A stretch of 64,000 nucleotides of DNA from JAZKDW01 sp040387375 (GTDB taxonomy: Bacteria > Pseudomonadota > Gammaproteobacteria > Burkholderiales > Burkholderiaceae_D), in assembly GCA_040387375.1 (NCBI GenBank), contig JAZKDW010000011.1:1-64000 (forward strand). Reading direction: 5' to 3'. The first letter of the stretch is position 1. Each line of letters starts with the position of its first letter. The position numbers were made by a program, and so were the translations under genes. The notes below the pieces were generated by a model. It saw nothing but the letters and a program-made list of their open reading frames with translations. It searched no databases and was not told where the DNA came from. Shown here in pieces: positions 54,250-62,926 of the stretch.

Positions 54250-55518
54250 TTAAATGGACAGCCGCATCCTTTTATCGTGCCGCCGTTTTCGCGAAACGAC
54301 AAACGTAATGGACAGGAGCAAGCCCAGGATCATGCTCACCGCGACGGCAACGGCTGGACGCGCAGTCGGGTAGGATGGCAAGCTCGGACCTGCGATGAAT
54401 CTGCTTTTGTTCAGATATACATCAATGGCGTTTAAATTGTCGAGCGTAATCATGTTGTAAGCCTGTCTGACCACGTTATCGCCCAGGTTCCTGCCCTTGA
54501 AAACATCTTCCTTCACGGATTCGAGGTTACGCAAATAAGTTTCTCCTGACTTTGTCGCATCGAGCCTTGATTTTGCTTTTTCGTAAAATTTGAGCAAAAG
54601 CGCGGTCTGCTCCAACTCGCGCTTGATTTTTGCAACATCCTGATTCGATTCAGCCGCCAGAACCTCTGCTGTCATCAAAAGCGTCATTGGCGGCAGGTAG
54701 CGGGCAGTATCTTCAGTAATCGTGACCACTTGCCGCGTGCCCGGTGCCGCCGCCTGCGGATTGCGCGCGATAATTTCCTTTAAACCCATGACCTGTTGAC
54801 GATATGCATCTTGCTGCAGTTGTTGCTTGATAATAGTGCTATCGAGTTTTGTCACCCTGGCTTTTAACTCGCTGATCTTGAAGCCTACCTCGTCCTGATA
54901 GATCTGATAAACAATACTGTCCATCGTGTAACGGCCCAGCAGTTGCGCCATCTTTTGCGCAATCTCAGGCGAAGGATGCGTGTAGTTGAACCGCAAGCCA
55001 AGGACATTGGTATTGCCATCCTTGGGAGGTGTCAATCGCCCCGTTGCCTCAAGTTTCACAAAAGTATAAATAGGTTCGACAATCCTTGAGATGCCATCGC
55101 GCGACGTGAATTCCCGTCGCAGATCGTTGATTCCTGGAACCGACTCCAGCTTTTGATCCCGCACGAATTCATTAAACCGCTCGACGGTCGCATACGAACC
55201 GGCAAACCGCCTGAAGTCTGCCAGACTAATGCCGGGCATGGACTCTTTTTCCTTCTCTTTTCCCTGCTCTTTGTCCTTATCCTTGTCCCGCGCGGTCTCC
55301 CCATCCATCTCGCTTACCGTGGGAATCACACCGCCAAACTGGAAAAGCCCCTGACTCTGATAACTTACGCGCACCAGCGACCACGTCAAACCGCAAACAA
55401 TCATCAGCCCAGTGATTGTCACGACAAGCCAACGCGAATACCAGATGGCTAACAGAAAATCAACTATCGAAAAAATTTTCCCTGCGCGCATATTTTTAAT
55501 AGCGCTCTGCTTCAGCAT
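54250..55518 (-). CDS. Wzz-like polysaccharide chain-length determinant
   Basis: 422 residues with the PCP layout: a first transmembrane helix (about 20-42), a long periplasmic coiled-coil, and a second helix near 393-412 preceded by a Pro-rich stretch ('GPSLPSYPTARPAVAV'). Such proteins set the length of O-antigen or capsule chains. A run of Asp/Lys/Glu ('DKDKDKEQGKEKEKE') at about 77-92 is unusual for the family and appears to be a simple-sequence insertion in the periplasmic part. It is upstream of the phosphomutase gene and downstream of the H-NS-like gene. Confidence 0.82.
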   Translation of the reverse strand: MLKQSAIKNMRAGKIFSIVDFLLAIWYSRWLVVTITGLMIVCGLTWSLVRVSYQSQGLFQFGGVIPTVSEMDGETARDKDKDKEQGKEKEKESMPGISLADFRRFAGSYATVERFNEFVRDQKLESVPGINDLRREFTSRDGISRIVEPIYTFVKLEATGRLTPPKDGNTNVLGLRFNYTHPSPEIAQKMAQLLGRYTMDSIVYQIYQDEVGFKISELKARVTKLDSTIIKQQLQQDAYRQQVMGLKEIIARNPQAAAPGTRQVVTITEDTARYLPPMTLLMTAEVLAAESNQDVAKIKRELEQTALLLKFYEKAKSRLDATKSGETYLRNLESVKEDVFKGRNLGDNVVRQAYNMITLDNLNAIDVYLNKSRFIAGPSLPSYPTARPAVAVAVSMILGLLLSITFVVSRKRRHDKRMRLSI

Positions 55519-55727
55519 AATGTCTTATCTAAAGGTGGTAAGAAACGGCATCGAACAAGCGCATTCCTGAACCTGGTGAGACGCCTATTCGCAGCGGAGG
55601 TCTGGCTGTTAACTAAGGTAAATTCTTGTTTCACATGTAGCACGCAAATTCTCGAATGCCAATTTCTTCGGCAAGCCTCAATAATCTGCTGCAGTATATG
55701 ATAATTAAATTTTAAAGCATTTGTTAT
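55519..55727. other. AT-rich gap between the H-NS-like and Wzz genes
   Basis: The minus-strand promoter of the Wzz-like gene is expected here. The stretch near 55620-55730 is clearly AT-rich, with tracts such as AATTAAATTTTAAAG. I found no gene, perfect hairpin or operator. Confidence 0.4.
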
Positions 55728-56072
55728 TTATACGCGCAAAGTATCCAGCGACCGCCCTGATTCGATCCAATCCTTAACCCATCCCGGCTGCCTTCCTCGG
55801 CCAGACCATTGCAAGGATACATCAGATGGATGACGGTACCGGACGGGCATTTGTCCCTTTTCCTTTTCTCTCCCCTTTTCCTTTGCAGAACCAGTCTTGG
55901 CGCGAATCTGACCGCTGACAAGCTCTTTCAATGGAATGCCTACACTTTGAGCAATCGCCAGTATCTGTTCACGCGCCTTGATGATGTCATCCTGCTGGCG
56001 CTTTTTGAGATCCCGCTTGATCTGTTCCTGCAAATCACGCAACTCATCGATTGATAAATTGGATAAATCCAT
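55728..56072 (-). CDS. H-NS-family nucleoid-associated protein
   Basis: 114 residues. The N-terminal oligomerisation helix ('SIDELRDLQEQIKRDLKKRQ') and the C-terminal DNA-binding domain ('VSLQWSGRGRQPGWVKDWIE') match short betaproteobacterial H-NS proteins. The linker contains an unusually charged run (Ala-Lys-Glu-Lys-Gly-Arg-Glu-Lys-Glu-Lys-Gly). Such proteins silence AT-rich, horizontally acquired DNA. It is located at the edge of the surface polysaccharide cluster, which it may regulate. AAAGGG lies before the ATG. Confidence 0.9.
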   Translation of the reverse strand: MDLSNLSIDELRDLQEQIKRDLKKRQQDDIIKAREQILAIAQSVGIPLKELVSGQIRAKTGSAKEKGREKEKGQMPVRYRHPSDVSLQWSGRGRQPGWVKDWIESGRSLDTLRV

Positions 56073-56352
56073 GATTTTCCCTTTGAAGTAGAAAGTGCCA
56101 TCACCAGTGGGCTATGGCTGTAACGTAAGAACTAAAAATGCGATCGGAAGTGCAACGCCATTCAATCAAATTTCATCCTCTAATGCTCAATTACACAAGA
56201 AGAGAGTGATGATAATGAAGCTTGATTCAAATTGATTAGACTCATATCAACATTAACGCCTGGAGCAATGGCGAATCAGCCTGTAAACATGAGTTGAATA
56301 GAACATTTGCATGAATACTGCCCGCAATCTTTAGTGGATCTGGCTCCAAAGA
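56073..56352. other. AT-rich gap before the H-NS-like gene
   Basis: A 280-base, AT-rich region without a supported gene. It should hold the minus-strand promoter of the H-NS-like gene, and such proteins often bind their own AT-rich upstream DNA. No clear promoter box, repeat or terminator was found. Confidence 0.4.
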
Positions 56353-58281
56353 TTAATGCAATGTCAGATCCGTCTTTAAAACCGCTTTCTTATTCCGCTC
56401 CAGCCAGATAAAGTCTTCAATCCCGCATTGCGGCGCATACTCGGTTACCGCCAGCAAGAGCAGGGTCCTCACTTCCTCGTAATCGAACTGGCCGCAGGCA
56501 GTCTCCAGTTTCTTCAGCAAATCGTTCAACACCGGCCATGAGAATTCCGCCTCCTGCGCACGCATGATCAACGGATGTTCCGTGCCCTCGACATTCGTGC
56601 CGATTAACAGTTCTTCATATAGCTTTTCACCTGGGCGCAGGCCGATCTGTTGAATTTCGATCGCGCCGTCAAGGCTGGTGTGATCACCTTTCACCTCCAG
56701 CCCGCTCAGATGCACCATGCGCTTGGCCAGATCGACGATCTTGACCGGCTCGCCCATGTCCAGCACGAATACATCACCACCCTCACCCATCGCTCCAGCC
56801 TGCAATACCAGTTGCGCCGCCTCCGGGATAGACATGAAATAGCGGGTGATTTCGGGATGAGTCACCGTGATCGGCCCGCCCGCCATGATCTGCTTGCGGA
56901 ACAAAGGGACAACCGATCCGGATGAACCGAGCACATTACCAAAACGCACCATGCAAAAACACGTCTTGTCCTGCTCGCGCGCGAGTGCTTGCAAGACCAG
57001 TTCGGCCAGGCGTTTGGTCGAACCCATGACATTGGTCGGACGCACTGCCTTGTCGGTAGAAATGAGCACAAAACGTTTGACGTCTGCCGCAATTGCCGCC
57101 TGGGCAAGACTGAGCGTGCCGAATACATTGTTACGGATGCCTTCGATCGGATTATGCTCAACCAGCGGAACATGTTTATAAGCCGCCGCGTGGTACAGCG
57201 TTTCGACTGAAAAGGTCCGCAGGATTTTTCTGCATTTTTCCTGCTCGAGGATGGAACCGAGAAACGGCATCAACTCGATTTCAGCGCCCAGGGAGCCCGC
57301 GAGCGCCTGTAACTCCTGTTCAATTGAATAAAGTGCGTATTCCGACATTTCAAACAGGATGAGCCGGGAGGGGCGCAAATGTATGATCTGGCGGCACAAT
57401 TCCGAGCCGATCGAGCCGCCGGCGCCGGTCACCATGACCGACTTGCCGGTAATGCAGGAGGCAATCAGGCGCGGATCCGGTTCCACCTGGTCGCGTCCCA
57501 GCAAATCCTCCAGTTCCACCTCCCGTATGTCCTGCACACGCAATTCGCCGCTGAGCAGGCTTTTTATCGGCGGGGTCACCTTGATTTTTACCTTGAGCGG
57601 CTCAAGCCGGTCCAGGATCTTCTTTTGCTGCGTTTTTGTCAGCGACGGCATGGCTAGCAAAATTACCTTGATGCCTGTCTTGTTGATCAATTCAGGCAAG
57701 GCATCGGATGGGAACACCTTGATACCCGCCATTGTCGCGCCGCGCAGTTCTTTTTTATCGTCGATGAATGCCACCGGAAGGAATTCCTGCCCGGAACGCA
57801 GGGCACTCGCCAATTGTGTCCCGGCCTGGCCGGCGCCGTAAATCGCCAGCCGCACCGCGTTATTGGCAGCACCTGAACGCAGCAGATAACTGCGCGCCAG
57901 AAAGCGGCTGGCCCCCATGTATAAAATCGCACTGACCCAATAGATACCGAAGACCGCGCGCGAAAACCCGGTCATGTGCGTCAAGGCCGCCAGCGACATC
58001 AAACCCAATACGGATAACGACACACCTAATACGACCACATAAACAATTTTATGATCAATGAAACGAATGACCGCCCGGTACAAACCAAGCTTGATAAAAA
58101 TAGGAACGGAAATCAGGGGCGCAGCAATAAGCAGCAACGCATATTGCATTAACAGATACTCGCTCACGACTTCATAGCGCAGAAAAATGGCGATATAAAA
58201 CGTTAATGGCAAAAAAATCAGGTCCGCGGCGACGGCGACCAGTTGTTTTTGAAAGCGAGGCAAATTCAGAAATAATCTCAT
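56353..58281 (-). CDS. WbpM/CapD-type UDP-sugar 4,6-dehydratase
   Basis: 642 residues. Four N-terminal transmembrane helices are followed by a cofactor-linked region and a C-terminal dehydratase domain. 'GKSVMVTGAGGSIGSELCRQII' binds NAD, and 'LISTDKAVRPTNVMGSTKRLAE' is the WbpM-like active-site segment in which the usual Tyr is Met. It makes a UDP-4-keto-6-deoxy-HexNAc from UDP-GlcNAc. This is the entry step for N-acetyl-quinovosamine or N-acetyl-fucosamine in O-antigen or capsule. Confidence 0.92.
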   Translation of the reverse strand: MRLFLNLPRFQKQLVAVAADLIFLPLTFYIAIFLRYEVVSEYLLMQYALLLIAAPLISVPIFIKLGLYRAVIRFIDHKIVYVVVLGVSLSVLGLMSLAALTHMTGFSRAVFGIYWVSAILYMGASRFLARSYLLRSGAANNAVRLAIYGAGQAGTQLASALRSGQEFLPVAFIDDKKELRGATMAGIKVFPSDALPELINKTGIKVILLAMPSLTKTQQKKILDRLEPLKVKIKVTPPIKSLLSGELRVQDIREVELEDLLGRDQVEPDPRLIASCITGKSVMVTGAGGSIGSELCRQIIHLRPSRLILFEMSEYALYSIEQELQALAGSLGAEIELMPFLGSILEQEKCRKILRTFSVETLYHAAAYKHVPLVEHNPIEGIRNNVFGTLSLAQAAIAADVKRFVLISTDKAVRPTNVMGSTKRLAELVLQALAREQDKTCFCMVRFGNVLGSSGSVVPLFRKQIMAGGPITVTHPEITRYFMSIPEAAQLVLQAGAMGEGGDVFVLDMGEPVKIVDLAKRMVHLSGLEVKGDHTSLDGAIEIQQIGLRPGEKLYEELLIGTNVEGTEHPLIMRAQEAEFSWPVLNDLLKKLETACGQFDYEEVRTLLLLAVTEYAPQCGIEDFIWLERNKKAVLKTDLTLH

Positions 58282-58395
58282 TTCAATTCATTCAATTCAT
58301 TTCGATAGAACGGCATGCAAACCATGCGATGTCGACATTCCGGCATGGCCGAACTAAATTCAAGATAGCACGCAATAGCCGGGATACAAATTATG

Positions 58396-58956
58396 TCAAT
58401 GGGCAACACCATTCATCCGCAACACTTTCATAAAAGTGAGGACAATAATTTTTAAATCTAGTAGAAAAGACTGCTTGTTCATGTATTCAATATCCAATTG
58501 CACTTTTGCCGGTATAGGTAGCTCATCCCGTCCATTGATTTGTGCCCAGCCGGTTAATCCCGGCAATAAACGATGTACGCCATATTCCGTGCGCAAGGCG
58601 ATCAGATCATCCTGATTGAATAATGCCGGCCGCGGCCCGACAAAACTCATGTCTCCCCTGATAATGCTCCACAACTGCGGTAATTCATCGAGGCTGGACT
58701 TCCTCAGGAATGAGCCTATGGGTGTAAGAAATTGCTCAGGGTCGACCAGCAAATGGGTCGCCTTCGCAGGTGTGCCCACCTTCATCGTCCGGAATTTAGG
58801 CATCTGAAACAGGTGATTGCCGCGCCCTACACGATCCGACCAATACACAACGGGCCCTTTTGATGTCAATTTAACCATGATGGCAACGATCAAAAGTGGA
58901 AGTGCGAATGCGAGCGTTAATATCAAGCTGAAAAGCAGGTCAAAAGTCCGCTTCAC
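58396..58956 (-). CDS. Initiating sugar-phosphate transferase (PglC-like)
   Basis: 186 residues. An N-terminal membrane hairpin ('LLFSLILTLAFALPLLIVAI') precedes the conserved 'FQMPKFRTMKVGT', 'SSLDELPQLWSIIRGDMSFV' and 'GPRPAL' motifs of bacterial sugar transferases. It transfers a sugar 1-phosphate to undecaprenyl phosphate to start a repeat unit. The GTG start at 58956 overlaps the stop of the epimerase gene (GTGA), and the longer frame from 59031 is not membrane-protein-like. Confidence 0.92.
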   Translation of the reverse strand: MKRTFDLLFSLILTLAFALPLLIVAIMVKLTSKGPVVYWSDRVGRGNHLFQMPKFRTMKVGTPAKATHLLVDPEQFLTPIGSFLRKSSLDELPQLWSIIRGDMSFVGPRPALFNQDDLIALRTEYGVHRLLPGLTGWAQINGRDELPIPAKVQLDIEYMNKQSFLLDLKIIVLTFMKVLRMNGVAH

Positions 58957-59900
58957 GCCGCACCTGCCCTGGCCAGATAGTGCGCCACCGTAGCCTGTAC
59001 AGCGGTTTCCGTGCTTGTCACGGGAAGCCACCCCAGGCGTTCCCTGGCCGGCGCAATATCAACCTGCAAGGACCCCAACAGGCGGCTGGCGATGTCCGGT
59101 TTCCCGACGACACGCGCACAAAAATTCAACAAGGGCATCGGCACCGGCAACAGCATTACGTCCTTTCCCATCGCCTGTCCCATCAGGGTGACCAAGCGCG
59201 GCAAGCTTAGATCATCATCATCGGAAATCATGAAAACCTGGTCCGCGGCCTGGGGATGAGAAACACACAGGATCAGGAAATCAACCAGGTTGTCCAAAGC
59301 CACCATGCTGCGGCGATTGTGGATGTTCCGGAATGGCAGCGGCATGCGCAGCTTAACCAGTTGCATCAATCTGAGGAAATTCGCACGCACGCCCGGACCA
59401 TAGACTAGCGGTGGGCGCACGATCACGAGTTCAAGGCCGCTCTGCCGCGACAACGCAAGCAAGGCAGTTTCCGCCTCCAGCTTCGACTGGCCGTATGGAT
59501 CTGCAGGCGCCGGGACATCAGCCCCGCTGAATGGCCTGTCCGTCGTCCCCTCGCCGTTAACCTTGACGCTGCTGACAAATACAAAACGCCTGATCCCGTG
59601 GGCCACCGCCTGGCGCGCCAGATTCATGGTGGCGTCCACATTCACGGCGCGATAAGCATGAAGCGGGTCAACGGCATTATCTTTCATCACATGGACACGT
59701 GCGGCCAGATGAATGACCGTATCGCAGGCGGACAAGGCTTGCGACCAATCGGTCGCCGCGTTCAGATCGCCAGTCTGATATTGCGATGGGCTGGTTTTTT
59801 TCCGCACGGCGCCGGCAAACTCCAGGCCGCGCGCCTGCAGCGTATAACACAGCTGCGTCCCGACAAATCCGTTTGCCCCTGTCACGAGTATTTTAGGCAT
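58953..59900 (-). CDS. NAD-dependent epimerase/reductase (WbpV/WbiG-like)
   Basis: 315 residues from ATG 59900. The Rossmann motif 'ILVTGANGFVGTQL' and the catalytic 'DPYGQSKLEAE' (Tyr-x-x-x-Lys) are clear, with Ser in 'FVFVSSVKVNGE'. It resembles the reductases or 4-epimerases that finish 6-deoxy-HexNAc sugars after a WbpM-type dehydratase. The initiating transferase gene is translationally coupled to it. The exact sugar cannot be read from sequence. Confidence 0.87.
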   Translation of the reverse strand: MPKILVTGANGFVGTQLCYTLQARGLEFAGAVRKKTSPSQYQTGDLNAATDWSQALSACDTVIHLAARVHVMKDNAVDPLHAYRAVNVDATMNLARQAVAHGIRRFVFVSSVKVNGEGTTDRPFSGADVPAPADPYGQSKLEAETALLALSRQSGLELVIVRPPLVYGPGVRANFLRLMQLVKLRMPLPFRNIHNRRSMVALDNLVDFLILCVSHPQAADQVFMISDDDDLSLPRLVTLMGQAMGKDVMLLPVPMPLLNFCARVVGKPDIASRLLGSLQVDIAPARERLGWLPVTSTETAVQATVAHYLARAGAA

Positions 59901-59911
59901 GGTGCAAGACC

Positions 59912-61042
59912 TCAAACAATCCCGAATTTCCGTAGTACCTCGATGTAGTGGCGTATGACTATTTTTTCATCGAGATTATTAATGACAAACTCGCGGCCGG
60001 CTTTAGCCATTGCCTTGCGTTGCTCATCCGACAACAATAACATTTTCTTCAATTTTTTTGTCAGATCGGCCACATTTCTCGGCTCGCACAGAAAGCCGGT
60101 GGTACCGGCAATAATCACCTCGCGGCAGCCTGGCACATTGGTCGCCACCAACGGCCTCTCCATTGAGGCCGCCTCCATCAAAATGCGCGACACACCTTCC
60201 CGGTAAGACGGCAGCACCACACATTGTGCTGACGCGATGAATGGCCGGACATCCGACGTCGCCCCCAGATATTCCACCACCCCTTCGCGCACCCATGCAT
60301 CGACCTGGGCTTCGCCAATCTTGCTGGGATTGGATGCGCCGATAACACCCAGCATTTGAAAACGGGCGTTCGGATAACTTTTACGGATTTCACGGGCCGC
60401 CGCGACATATTCGCCGACACCTTTATCCCACAGGAGCCGCGCAATCAATAAAAACCGGAATTCCCCTTCCTTGCCGGAATTCGGTTGCGGCAAAAAATGG
60501 CTGGTATCAACACCTTCTCCAGGCAGCAGGCGTGTCCTGGACTCGTCGACCAGCCTGAAGTCCAGAAACTCCTTGCGGTCATCCGGATTAAGGAACCATA
60601 CTTGTTCAGGATAGCGAAACGCGACTTTGTACAGTTGGCGAACAACCTTGGTGACCCAGCTTTCATTGATGAACGAAAAACCCAGGCCGGTAGCAATCGA
60701 CAGCGACGGTATTCCAGCCAGGCGGGCGGCTATGGAACCGTAAATATTAGGTTTGACGGTGTAATGAAATATCAGGTCCGGCTGACATTTTTTATATAAC
60801 CGCACCATTTGCCACAGCATGGCAAGATCAGCCAGCGGGTTCACACCCCGAACGGATATGTTCAGATCGATTACTTCACAACCCATGCGTTTTAATAGCG
60901 GCGTCACCTCATCGGGAGCCGTCAAAGCGATGACTTTTATCCCTTGATCCAAAAATGCCTTGATGACCCCGCGGCGGAATTGATACAGACACCATGCGGT
61001 ATTTGCACATAGCAGAACGGTTTTAGCCATGTCGAATTTCAT
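59912..61042 (-). CDS. Glycosyltransferase family 4-type protein
   Basis: 376 residues with the GT-B fold. 'RGVNPLADLAMLWQMVRLYK' and the C-terminal donor-binding 'LPSYREGVSRILMEAASMERPLVATNVPGCREVI' are family motifs, with the E-x7-E region within the latter. It transfers a sugar from an activated donor to a lipid-linked acceptor. Alternative ATG at 61030 gives a more typical N-terminus; neither has a strong ribosome binding site. It is 11 bases upstream of the epimerase gene. Confidence 0.9.
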   Translation of the reverse strand: MKFDMAKTVLLCANTAWCLYQFRRGVIKAFLDQGIKVIALTAPDEVTPLLKRMGCEVIDLNISVRGVNPLADLAMLWQMVRLYKKCQPDLIFHYTVKPNIYGSIAARLAGIPSLSIATGLGFSFINESWVTKVVRQLYKVAFRYPEQVWFLNPDDRKEFLDFRLVDESRTRLLPGEGVDTSHFLPQPNSGKEGEFRFLLIARLLWDKGVGEYVAAAREIRKSYPNARFQMLGVIGASNPSKIGEAQVDAWVREGVVEYLGATSDVRPFIASAQCVVLPSYREGVSRILMEAASMERPLVATNVPGCREVIIAGTTGFLCEPRNVADLTKKLKKMLLLSDEQRKAMAKAGREFVINNLDEKIVIRHYIEVLRKFGIV

Positions 61043-61171
61043 CTCCGCATCTGGCCTTCATTGCGGTGATGTAAAATTTTTTCATATTGTCATTACCTGG
61101 ATTTCCCATGCAGCCATATTCGGCGGGAAGAATATTCATTTGATAAAACAGTCAAGTTAATGCATGAAAAT

Positions 61172-61930
61172 TTATTGGCGAATCACACGCTTCGCCAGCG
61201 TCATCATGGCGCCCAACAACCATCGGGGATCACCCGTCAATACAAAATTGCCCCATTGTGAAGCCGACACAGTGGCATAGGCAAGTTTGGACTTGCGGGC
61301 CAATCCGGTTGGCGCCGCCCGGTAACCCAACAATGTGTCGGGAAGATTGGCGAACCTGACCGAGGTATCCCGCGCCATCCGGCACCACAGGTCGTAGTCT
61401 TCGCCATGTACGCCCCCCATGTAACCGCCAAAACGCTGTACCGACTCTTTTTTGAACATGACCGTCGGATGCGCCAGCGGATTTTTCCAGTACAGGGCTT
61501 GCCGGACATCCTGATTGGACAAGGGAAGCGCACGTGATCCGATGATGTGGTCATTGTCATCAATCAGATCGTATGCGGCGCCACAGACATCCACATCAGG
61601 ATGCGCCTGGAAGAAGTTGATTTGCTTTTCGAACCGGTCAGGATAGGCAATATCATCGGCATCCATGCGCGCGATCAGCTCCCCCTGGCAGTGATGCAAT
61701 CCGAGATTGAGGCTGAAGGTCAGGTATTTTACCGAGGTCAGGAACAGACGTACCTTGGGATAGGACGCCGCCAGATCCGCAACGGTTTTCTGATCCGGCC
61801 CGGACAGGGTATTACCCACCAAAACGATCTCGAAATTCTGACAGGTTTGCTGGCGCAGGGAATCTATCGCGCGGATAAAAAACCCGTCTATGCGATTGAC
61901 GCAAATGAGTACCGAAATGAAAGGCGGCAT
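61172..61930 (-). CDS. Glycosyltransferase family 2-type protein
   Basis: 252 residues from ATG 61930. 'FISVLICVNRIDGFFIRAID' is the GT-A N-terminus and 'GELIARMDADDIAYPDRFEKQ' contains the Asp-x-Asp-type metal and donor site. 'VHGEDYDLWCRMA' is the conserved acceptor-side Glu-Asp motif. It is predicted to add one sugar in the polysaccharide repeat. The longer frame from 62002 overlaps the GT11 gene and is less likely. The next gene downstream is separated by 129 bases. Confidence 0.9.
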   Translation of the reverse strand: MPPFISVLICVNRIDGFFIRAIDSLRQQTCQNFEIVLVGNTLSGPDQKTVADLAASYPKVRLFLTSVKYLTFSLNLGLHHCQGELIARMDADDIAYPDRFEKQINFFQAHPDVDVCGAAYDLIDDNDHIIGSRALPLSNQDVRQALYWKNPLAHPTVMFKKESVQRFGGYMGGVHGEDYDLWCRMARDTSVRFANLPDTLLGYRAAPTGLARKSKLAYATVSASQWGNFVLTGDPRWLLGAMMTLAKRVIRQ

Positions 61931-61941
61931 AAGAGAGTGGT

Positions 61942-62805
61942 TCAGATTTTTTCCCAGGCGGGTGGGTAGAGGTCTTGTGTATCCGAACGGTCGGCAAACC
62001 ATTTTTCAGGTGCAATGACAATTTTGCCGGGATTCCTGTTCAGCCATGCGCCCCACCAGCTGAAGCTGCTGTTGGCAATGATCTGGTGCTGGCAAAAAGA
62101 CATCAGGCGCAAATCCTGGAATGCCTTGTCCGGCCCATTATGATTGACATACACGGTCGGTGAGTCGAAATGGAGATTCGCCGAAGTCCACTCCGGATCG
62201 TCGGAAAAAACGAAAAATACAGGCGCCTGCACCCGGCGCTGCAACTGGCTGACCGCCGACTTGTAATAGTCGAGTGAACAAAGGCCGTGTGTTTGCGCAG
62301 CGGAAGCGAGGCTGACATAGTCACCGCGGCGGACGTGGATGGACACTGCATTGGACGCGCGAATTTTGGCGGCAACCGCTTCATCGGCTTCGGATAACGC
62401 TTCAAGCGGTGTCAATTCCTCTAGCAGGATGTCGCGTATGTCGTCGAAATACTTGGGTGATTGCCAGTAGCCGTCGAGATAAACATTGTCCGGCAGGGTC
62501 AAAATCCGGGGATCGAAGGGGAAGCTTTTTTCACGGACGAGTTTCAGGCGCCGCGGCAACGGCAAGCGCTTTAGTATCCTATGGGTAAACAGAGCCCGCG
62601 AAAAAATTTCCGCCGTGGACATTCCACGTGCCTCGATCCGGTATTGGGACATCTCGTATTTTCTCGGCGTCACATTTTCATGAACGGTGTCATACCAGGA
62701 AGTGTCGACAACAAGTTCGACCTTGCGGAAATGTGCCAGACGACGCGCTACTGCGTATTGAAATAGCTGGTTACCAAGCCCGCCATATAAACCGACAATA
62801 ATCAT
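61942..62805 (-). CDS. Family GT11 glycosyltransferase (alpha-1,2-fucosyltransferase-like)
   Basis: 287 residues. The N-terminal 'GLYGGLGNQLFQYAVARRLA' and the donor-binding 'VSIHVRRGDYVSLA' (H-x-R-R-x-D) are the hallmark motifs of GT11. 'IIANSSFSWWGAWLN' is the conserved C-terminal motif. Such enzymes usually transfer L-fucose in an alpha-1,2 linkage from GDP-fucose. The GDP-fucose genes (gmd, fcl) are not in this window, so the donor must come from elsewhere. ATG 62805 starts the motif directly. Confidence 0.92.
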   Translation of the reverse strand: MIIVGLYGGLGNQLFQYAVARRLAHFRKVELVVDTSWYDTVHENVTPRKYEMSQYRIEARGMSTAEIFSRALFTHRILKRLPLPRRLKLVREKSFPFDPRILTLPDNVYLDGYWQSPKYFDDIRDILLEELTPLEALSEADEAVAAKIRASNAVSIHVRRGDYVSLASAAQTHGLCSLDYYKSAVSQLQRRVQAPVFFVFSDDPEWTSANLHFDSPTVYVNHNGPDKAFQDLRLMSFCQHQIIANSSFSWWGAWLNRNPGKIVIAPEKWFADRSDTQDLYPPAWEKI

Positions 62806-62926
62806 GTTTTGTTACTTTGCGCGACTGAAATCATAGTGATAATGTTCTTTTTTGCGAAATTTCTGGCGGCAACTGGTTGATTCGATTTACCTCGGGGTGA
62901 CCTGCCAGACGTGGTCCAGGAAATCA

